Source of the DNA: CAZIMM01 sp964540415
GTDB taxonomy: Bacteria > Bacillota > Clostridia > Oscillospirales > Acutalibacteraceae
Assembly (NCBI GenBank): GCA_964540415.1
Contig: CAZIMM010000020.1
Coordinates: 1 to 29,816, forward strand
DNA length: 29,816 nt
Direction: 5' to 3'
Under the pieces are notes generated by a model, which had not been told where the DNA came from, made no database searches, and saw nothing but the letters and a program-made list of their open reading frames with translations. The position numbers and the translations under genes were made by a program. Below, piece by piece: positions 25,457 through 29,816 of the stretch (within the stretch, counting starts at the first letter, position 1; each line of letters opens with the position of its first letter).

Positions 25457-26382
25457 TGAGAGTTGTTTTCATGGGAACGCCCGATTTCGCTGTTCCCTGC
25501 CTTGAAAGGCTTGCGGCAGACGGCCATGATGTCGTCGGCGTGTTCACACAGCCGGATAAACCTGTCGGAAGAAAGCAGCTGCTGACACCTCCGCCCGTAA
25601 AACTTGCCGCGGAAAAACTCGGCTTCACAGTGTTTCAGCCGGGTTCGATGAGAAACGGCGAGGCGGCGGATATCCTGCGTCGTCTCGCACCCGAGCTCAT
25701 TGTTGTTACGGCTTACGGAAAAATCCTGCCGCCGGACATTCTTTCACTGCCGGAACACGGCTGCATCAACATCCACGCTTCTCTGCTGCCGAAGCTCAGG
25801 GGAGCGGCGCCGATTCAGTGGGCGGTTATTTCCGGCGAAAAGGAAACAGGCGTCACTTCAATGCAGATGGACGCGGGGCTGGACACCGGAGACATGCTTT
25901 TGCAGGAAAAAATCGAAATCGGCGAAAACGATACTGCGGAGCAGGTTCACGACTCTCTCTCCCAACTCGGCGCACAGGTGCTTTCAAAAACGCTTGAGGC
26001 ACTCGCGGCAGGTGAGCTGCACCCGAAAAAACAGGATGATTCCCTTTCAACATATGCGCCGATGCTTGACAAAAACCTTTCCCCGATAGACTGGAATGAA
26101 ACCGCTCTGAACGTTCACAATAGAATCAGAGGTCTTTCCCCCTGGCCGGCGGCAAGCTGTGTCTGCGCGGGAAAAAAGATTAAGGTTTACGAAAGCCGTT
26201 TGAGCGATATTCCCGGCGGTTCAGCGGGAGAAATAATAATTTCCGACGGCAGGCTGATTGTCTCCTGCGCAGACGGCAAATGTGTCGAGCTGCTTTCGCT
26301 GCAGAGCGAGGGCAAGAGCAGACTCCCCGCCGCGGATTTCCTTCGTGGCTTTCGTATTCCGGACGGCCTCGGAATGGAGTGA
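25456..26382 (+). CDS. fmt: methionyl-tRNA formyltransferase
   Basis: The enzyme transfers a formyl group from 10-formyltetrahydrofolate to Met-tRNA(fMet), producing the initiator. The 308-residue protein has the N-terminal FMGTPDFAVP, the folate-binding and catalytic segment with Asn-Ile-His in NIHASLLPKLRGAAPIQWAV, the later MDAGLDTGDML, and a C-terminal OB-like domain (about 205-308). AAGGAGC lies seven bases before the ATG. It overlaps def by one base, the classic def-fmt pair. Identification is secure. Confidence 0.96.
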   Translation: MRVVFMGTPDFAVPCLERLAADGHDVVGVFTQPDKPVGRKQLLTPPPVKLAAEKLGFTVFQPGSMRNGEAADILRRLAPELIVVTAYGKILPPDILSLPEHGCINIHASLLPKLRGAAPIQWAVISGEKETGVTSMQMDAGLDTGDMLLQEKIEIGENDTAEQVHDSLSQLGAQVLSKTLEALAAGELHPKKQDDSLSTYAPMLDKNLSPIDWNETALNVHNRIRGLSPWPAASCVCAGKKIKVYESRLSDIPGGSAGEIIISDGRLIVSCADGKCVELLSLQSEGKSRLPAADFLRGFRIPDGLGME

Positions 26383-26388
26383 TAAACA

Positions 26389-27081
26389 ATGTATTGGCTG
26401 TATTTTGACAGATATTATTTTCTTCTTGTTATTCCCGCCATGCTTGTTGCACTTGCCGCGCAGGCAAGAGTAAAATCGGCTTACAACAAATATTCAAAGC
26501 TGATAAGCGCCCGAGGAATCACCGGTGCGCAGGCGGCGGCACGCGTGCTTTATCATTACGGCATAAAGGATGTGCGGATAGTCCAGGTTGAGGGCAGGCT
26601 CAGCGACCATTACAACCCGAAAACAAACGAAATCGGGCTTTCAAACGGCGTCTATTCCTCTTCATCGGTTGCAGCAATAGGTATAGCCTGCCATGAGGCA
26701 GGTCATGCCGCACAGCACGCGTCAAATTACGCGCCGATAAAAATCCGCAATGCAATATTGCCCGTGTGCAATATCGGCTCAACCCTCGGCCTTCCGCTGG
26801 CGCTTCTCGGATATTTTATGGGCTTTGAGCCTCTCATTTCAATCGGCCTTTTACTCTATGCCCTCATCGCAGTTTTTCAGCTTGCAACTCTGCCCGTGGA
26901 ATTCAATGCCAGCCGCAGAGCGCTGAAGGTGATTGACGAAACGGGTATGCTTGCGGGCGACGAGCTCAGCGCGGCGGGCAAGGTGCTCAGAGCAGCGGCG
27001 ATGACTTATGTTGCAGCCCTTGTGGTGTCCCTGGCAAATCTGCTGAGATTATTCCTGAGATTCGGAAACAGACGGAATTGA
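26389..27081 (+). CDS. yugP: YugP-family membrane zinc metallopeptidase
   Basis: The 230-residue protein belongs to the Zn_peptidase_2 family typified by B. subtilis YugP. The zinc motif HEAGH is at 102-106 in CHEAGHAAQH, followed by a later EFNASRRAL where a third ligand Glu would lie. There are membrane helices near 8-24, 122-140, 146-165 and 205-220. The substrate is unknown. GGAGTGAT lies just upstream of the ATG. It stands between fmt and rsmB, where B. subtilis has no such gene. Overlap with the following rsmB frame suggests co-expression. Confidence 0.88.
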   Translation: MYWLYFDRYYFLLVIPAMLVALAAQARVKSAYNKYSKLISARGITGAQAAARVLYHYGIKDVRIVQVEGRLSDHYNPKTNEIGLSNGVYSSSSVAAIGIACHEAGHAAQHASNYAPIKIRNAILPVCNIGSTLGLPLALLGYFMGFEPLISIGLLLYALIAVFQLATLPVEFNASRRALKVIDETGMLAGDELSAAGKVLRAAAMTYVAALVVSLANLLRLFLRFGNRRN

Positions 27082-27083
27082 AA

Positions 27084-28403
27084 ATGAAAAACAACGATGC
27101 AAGACATATAGCTTTTGAGGTGCTCAGATCCATTGACAAGGACGGAGCATACTCAAATCTTTCTCTCGACGCCTCTCTGAACTCCGCTCAAAGCGGCAGC
27201 AGGGAGGCGGCGCTTGCGAGCGCGCTGACCTACGGCGTGCTTGAACGTGAAATAACTCTGGATTACTGCTTGTCGCAGCACCTGAAGCAGCCGCTCAAAA
27301 AGCTGAAGCCGCAGGTTCTCACCGTGCTGAGGATGGGCGCTTACCAGCTCCTGTTCATGGATAAAATCCCGGCCCGGGCGGCAATCAGCGAAAGCGTAGC
27401 CCTTGCAAAATCCTCCGGCTGTGCGTTTGCCGCGGGGCTTGTCAATGCAGTTTTGCGAAATGTTGCCGAAGCCGGACTGACCCTGCCGCAGAACACTGAC
27501 CGTGTTAACCGTTTAAGCGTGGAATACTCTTTCCCGGAATGGCTTGTCCGTCTCTGGATTGACGCTTACGGTGAAGAAAACGCAGCAGGCGTCATGGCGT
27601 CGGCATCCGGCAGACCGCCGTTGAATGTGCGCGTGAACACGCTCAAAACAACTGCTCAGAAGCTCTCAGGGCAGCTGACAGATCAGGGCATAAACGTCAG
27701 CTCAATTCCTCTTTGCGAAAACGCCCTGGAGCTTTCAAACTGCGGAAGCGTCGAGAATCTGCGTGAATTCAAAGACGGCCTGTTCCATGTTCAGGACACC
27801 TCGTCGCAGCTGTGTGCCGGAGTCGCCGCACCCGAAGGTCACGGCGTAATGCTTGACCTTTGCTCCGCTCCCGGCGGAAAAGCGTTCACCGCGGCGCAGA
27901 ATATGAACAACACCGGCAGAATCATCGCCTGCGATGTTTACGAAAAACGGCTCGGCTTAATAAAAAACGGAGCGCAAAGGCTGGGAATCGACTGTATAGA
28001 TACTCTTGTAAACGACGCGTCTGTTTTTAATCCGGACCTTCCGAAGGCCGACAGTGTTCTGTGTGATGTGCCGTGTTCCGGGCTGGGGATAGTGCGCAGG
28101 AAGCCGGAGATCAGGTGCAAAAAACCGTCTGATATTGACAAATTACCCGAATTGCAGTATCATATATTATGTGTAGCTTTACGCTATCTCAAGGAACATG
28201 GCAGACTGGTATATTCAACCTGTGCCCTGAACCCTGCAGAAAACGAACAGGTTTGTCTCCGCTTTCTGTCCGAGAATCCGGAACTGCGGCAGGTGAAGCT
28301 GTTCCCTGAGCTTGAAAGAGCAAACGGCGATTCTCCGTTTTTGACGCTCATGCCGCACATTCACGGGACTGACGGCTTTTTTATGGCTGCTTTTGAAAGG
28401 TGA
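27084..28403 (+). CDS. rsmB: 16S rRNA (cytosine-967-C5) methyltransferase RsmB
   Basis: RsmB (Sun/Fmu) methylates C967 of 16S rRNA with S-adenosylmethionine. The 439-residue protein has an N-terminal NusB-like helical domain (about 1-140) and a C-terminal RsmB methyltransferase domain. The SAM motif is LDLCSAPGGKAF. The two catalytic cysteines are present: C331 in VPCSGLG and C380 in YSTCALNPAENE. I chose the ATG at 27084, with GGA seven bases upstream; the TTG at 27078, which overlaps the yugP stop, would add two residues. Identification is secure. Confidence 0.95.
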   Translation: MKNNDARHIAFEVLRSIDKDGAYSNLSLDASLNSAQSGSREAALASALTYGVLEREITLDYCLSQHLKQPLKKLKPQVLTVLRMGAYQLLFMDKIPARAAISESVALAKSSGCAFAAGLVNAVLRNVAEAGLTLPQNTDRVNRLSVEYSFPEWLVRLWIDAYGEENAAGVMASASGRPPLNVRVNTLKTTAQKLSGQLTDQGINVSSIPLCENALELSNCGSVENLREFKDGLFHVQDTSSQLCAGVAAPEGHGVMLDLCSAPGGKAFTAAQNMNNTGRIIACDVYEKRLGLIKNGAQRLGIDCIDTLVNDASVFNPDLPKADSVLCDVPCSGLGIVRRKPEIRCKKPSDIDKLPELQYHILCVALRYLKEHGRLVYSTCALNPAENEQVCLRFLSENPELRQVKLFPELERANGDSPFLTLMPHIHGTDGFFMAAFER

Positions 28404-28407
28404 CGTT

Positions 28408-29433
28408 TTGAAAAAAGATATTCTCTCCATGAGCCTCACTGAGCTTTCTGAGGAATTCGGCAGTCTCGGCTTGCCCGGCTTCCGTGCGAAGCAGGTTTAT
28501 GCGTGGCTTCACCGCAAATGGGCTCGCGAATTTTCGGAAATGACGGATTTGTCAAAACCCCTGCGAGAAAGTCTTGCAAATGAGTTTCAAATTCGCGGCT
28601 GCTCGGTTGAGCACAAAAGCGTTTCAAAGCGTGACGGCACCGTAAAGTATCTTTTCTCCCTGCATGACGGTGAGCTGATTGAAGCAGTGCTGATGAAATA
28701 CAAATACGGCTACACCCTTTGCGTATCCACTCAGGCGGGCTGTAAAATGAATTGTGCCTTTTGCGCAACCGGCTCCGGCGGCTTTGCCCGAAACCTAACC
28801 CCCGGTGAAATGCTCTCGGAGCTGTACACCGCGCAAAGAGATTCCGGTGTCGTGCTGTCACACATTGTTCTCATGGGTATGGGCGAACCGCTCGATAACT
28901 TTGAAAACGTCATGCGCTTTCTCAAGCTTGTCAACAATCCGGACGGCATGAACCTCGGCATGAGGAATATTTCACTTTCAACCTGCGGGCTCGTTCCCAA
29001 GATAAACGACCTTATGTCGCTCAAACCGCAGTTCACGCTTTCGGTTTCCCTTCACGCTCCGAATGATTCTTTGCGCAACAAGCTTATGCCGGTGAACAAA
29101 AGTCGGGGTATTGACTCACTGCTCACCGCCTGCCGCAGATACGCCGAGACAACCTCACGCCGTATCTCCTTTGAATATGCGATGTTCGCAGGCTTCAATG
29201 ATTCCGATGAATGTGCTCTTGAGCTTGCCTCCAAACTCAAAGGAATTCTTTGCCACATAAATCTGATTCCTGCAAACGACGTTGAAACAAGTCCGTTCAA
29301 GGCAAGTTCTCCACAGCGCATCGCCGCTTTTTCAGATATTCTCACCAAAAAGGGTTTTACCGTGACCGTTCGCAGGTCTTTAGGCGGAGATATAGACGCC
29401 TCCTGCGGCCAGCTCAAACAAAAATTCAAATGA
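28408..29433 (+). CDS. rlmN: dual-specificity RNA methyltransferase RlmN
   Basis: RlmN is a radical-SAM enzyme that makes 2-methyladenosine at A2503 of 23S rRNA and A37 of some tRNAs. The 341-residue protein has the iron-sulphur motif C-x3-C-x2-C at C112, C116 and C119, the SAM-binding GMGEP region and the C-terminal methyl-carrying cysteine (C333) in DASCGQL. The start is TTG at 28408 with GAAAGGTGA upstream. An in-frame TTG at 28393 would overlap that site. It lies 4 bases after rsmB. Nothing suggests resistance-type Cfr activity. Confidence 0.95.
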   Translation: MKKDILSMSLTELSEEFGSLGLPGFRAKQVYAWLHRKWAREFSEMTDLSKPLRESLANEFQIRGCSVEHKSVSKRDGTVKYLFSLHDGELIEAVLMKYKYGYTLCVSTQAGCKMNCAFCATGSGGFARNLTPGEMLSELYTAQRDSGVVLSHIVLMGMGEPLDNFENVMRFLKLVNNPDGMNLGMRNISLSTCGLVPKINDLMSLKPQFTLSVSLHAPNDSLRNKLMPVNKSRGIDSLLTACRRYAETTSRRISFEYAMFAGFNDSDECALELASKLKGILCHINLIPANDVETSPFKASSPQRIAAFSDILTKKGFTVTVRRSLGGDIDASCGQLKQKFK

Positions 29434-29517
29434 TTTCACGCACATCGGGCGTGCCGCAGCACCCTCGCGTATCACGATACACGTCGGTTGCACTCCACAC
29501 TTCCCACCGATATTCAA

Positions 29518-29555
29518 CATACGCGCCGCAGAGTCTCAGCGTATGCAAATATAAT
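29518..29555 (+). promoter_or_regulatory. possible promoter and inverted repeat before stp
   Basis: CATACGC (29518-29524) and GCGTATG (29539-29545) form a perfect 7-bp inverted repeat, and TATAAT follows at 29550-29555. No clear -35 hexamer is present at 16-18 bases. The repeat could be an operator or a chance match. The 148-base gap after rlmN otherwise holds no gene that I can see. Confidence 0.3.
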
Positions 29556-29581
29556 TCCGACAGAAAACGAGGACTCATCAC

Positions 29582-29816
29582 ATGAGGATTGCCGCAAAGA
29601 CGGATGTTGGCAGAGTCAGAAAATCGAATCAGGACGCTTACCTGACGGGCGAGCTGCCCGGCGGAGTTGCCTGGGCTGTTGTATGCGACGGCATGGGCGG
29701 AGCAGCAGGCGGAAACATTGCAAGCGCAATGGCTGTTGAATACATTGCGAGCAAGCTCAATGCCTGCTTCCATGAGGGTATGGGTGTGCAGTCGATTGAA
29801 AACGTGCTTGAGTCGG
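29582..29816 (+). CDS. stp: PP2C-type serine/threonine phosphatase (N-terminal part, cut by window edge)
   Basis: Reading from the ATG at 29582 gives 78 open codons to the edge. The N-terminal PP2C motifs are both present: TDVGRVRKSNQDA near 7-19, whose Arg and Asp bind phosphate and metal, and VVCDGMGG near 35-42, whose Asp and Gly bind manganese. GAGGA at 29569-29573 lies eight bases before the ATG. In Bacillus the phosphatase PrpC follows rlmN and is followed by the kinase PrkC and rsgA, so the PASTA-type kinase is probably just beyond the window. It dephosphorylates proteins in cell-wall and growth signalling. Assigned with high confidence despite truncation. Confidence 0.9.
   Translation, partial: MRIAAKTDVGRVRKSNQDAYLTGELPGGVAWAVVCDGMGGAAGGNIASAMAVEYIASKLNACFHEGMGVQSIENVLES

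Noticed and set aside
29447..29464. Hairpin after rlmN (GTGC-CGCA-GCAC with flanking G and C)
   Set aside because: The stem is short with a bulged C, and no T tract follows, so it is not a credible intrinsic terminator.
1..29816. Mobile element, prophage, CRISPR array or defence system
   Set aside because: No transposase, integrase, cas gene, regularly spaced repeat or toxin-antitoxin pair is visible; AddAB is a core repair complex.

Overview
This window is chromosomal core DNA from a Gram-positive, low-to-mid GC Firmicute. The gene content (AddAB, CdaA/CdaR, YqhQ, YtfJ, RemA, ScpAB and a YicC-to-Stp cluster in Bacillus-like order) points to class Clostridia. A Ruminococcaceae/Oscillospiraceae-type organism is the most likely source, but I cannot name the species. 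Two runs of N (4487-4515 and 12258-12267) mark it as a scaffolded draft, possibly a metagenome-derived assembly. No rRNA, tRNA, insertion sequence, prophage or CRISPR array is visible.

Layout: (1) 1-244, minus strand: the start of a lipoprotein gene that runs off the left edge, with a perfect sigma-A promoter. (2) 456-7328: addB-addA, the two-subunit helicase-nuclease for double-strand-break repair, expressed from its own extended -10 promoter. (3) 7478-15160: a tight seven-gene run: cdaA (c-di-AMP synthase), cdaR/YbbR, a lipoprotein with calcium-loop-like repeats, an OmpR-type response regulator, its histidine kinase, YqhQ (DUF1385) and prmC. The usual third cdaA partner, glmM, is not here. 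(4) 15217-20557: a site-2 protease homologue, scpA, scpB, a DUF2953 membrane protein, ytfJ/gerW (apparently frameshifted), a D-Ala-D-Ala carboxypeptidase, rluB and a small unrecognised protein. (5) 20564-29816: the conserved block yicC-remA-gmk-rpoZ-priA-def-fmt-yugP-rsmB-rlmN-stp. Compared with Bacillus subtilis, coaBC is missing between rpoZ and priA, and a yugP-type zinc peptidase sits between fmt and rsmB. The stp gene runs off the right edge.

Almost every gene after 456 is on the plus strand, with overlaps of 1-13 bases or very short gaps, so transcription is probably in three or four long operons with extensive translational coupling. Together they cover DNA repair and replication restart (AddAB, PriA), chromosome segregation (ScpAB), c-di-AMP and two-component signalling, envelope and sporulation functions (carboxypeptidase, YtfJ, DUF2953), and translation (PrmC, Def, Fmt, RluB, RsmB, RlmN).

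I found no clearly new defence or mobile system. The items most worth a second look are the UGA-interrupted ytfJ with a +1-frame continuation, the cdaA operon carrying a two-component system and a repeat lipoprotein, and the unclear start codon of yicC.
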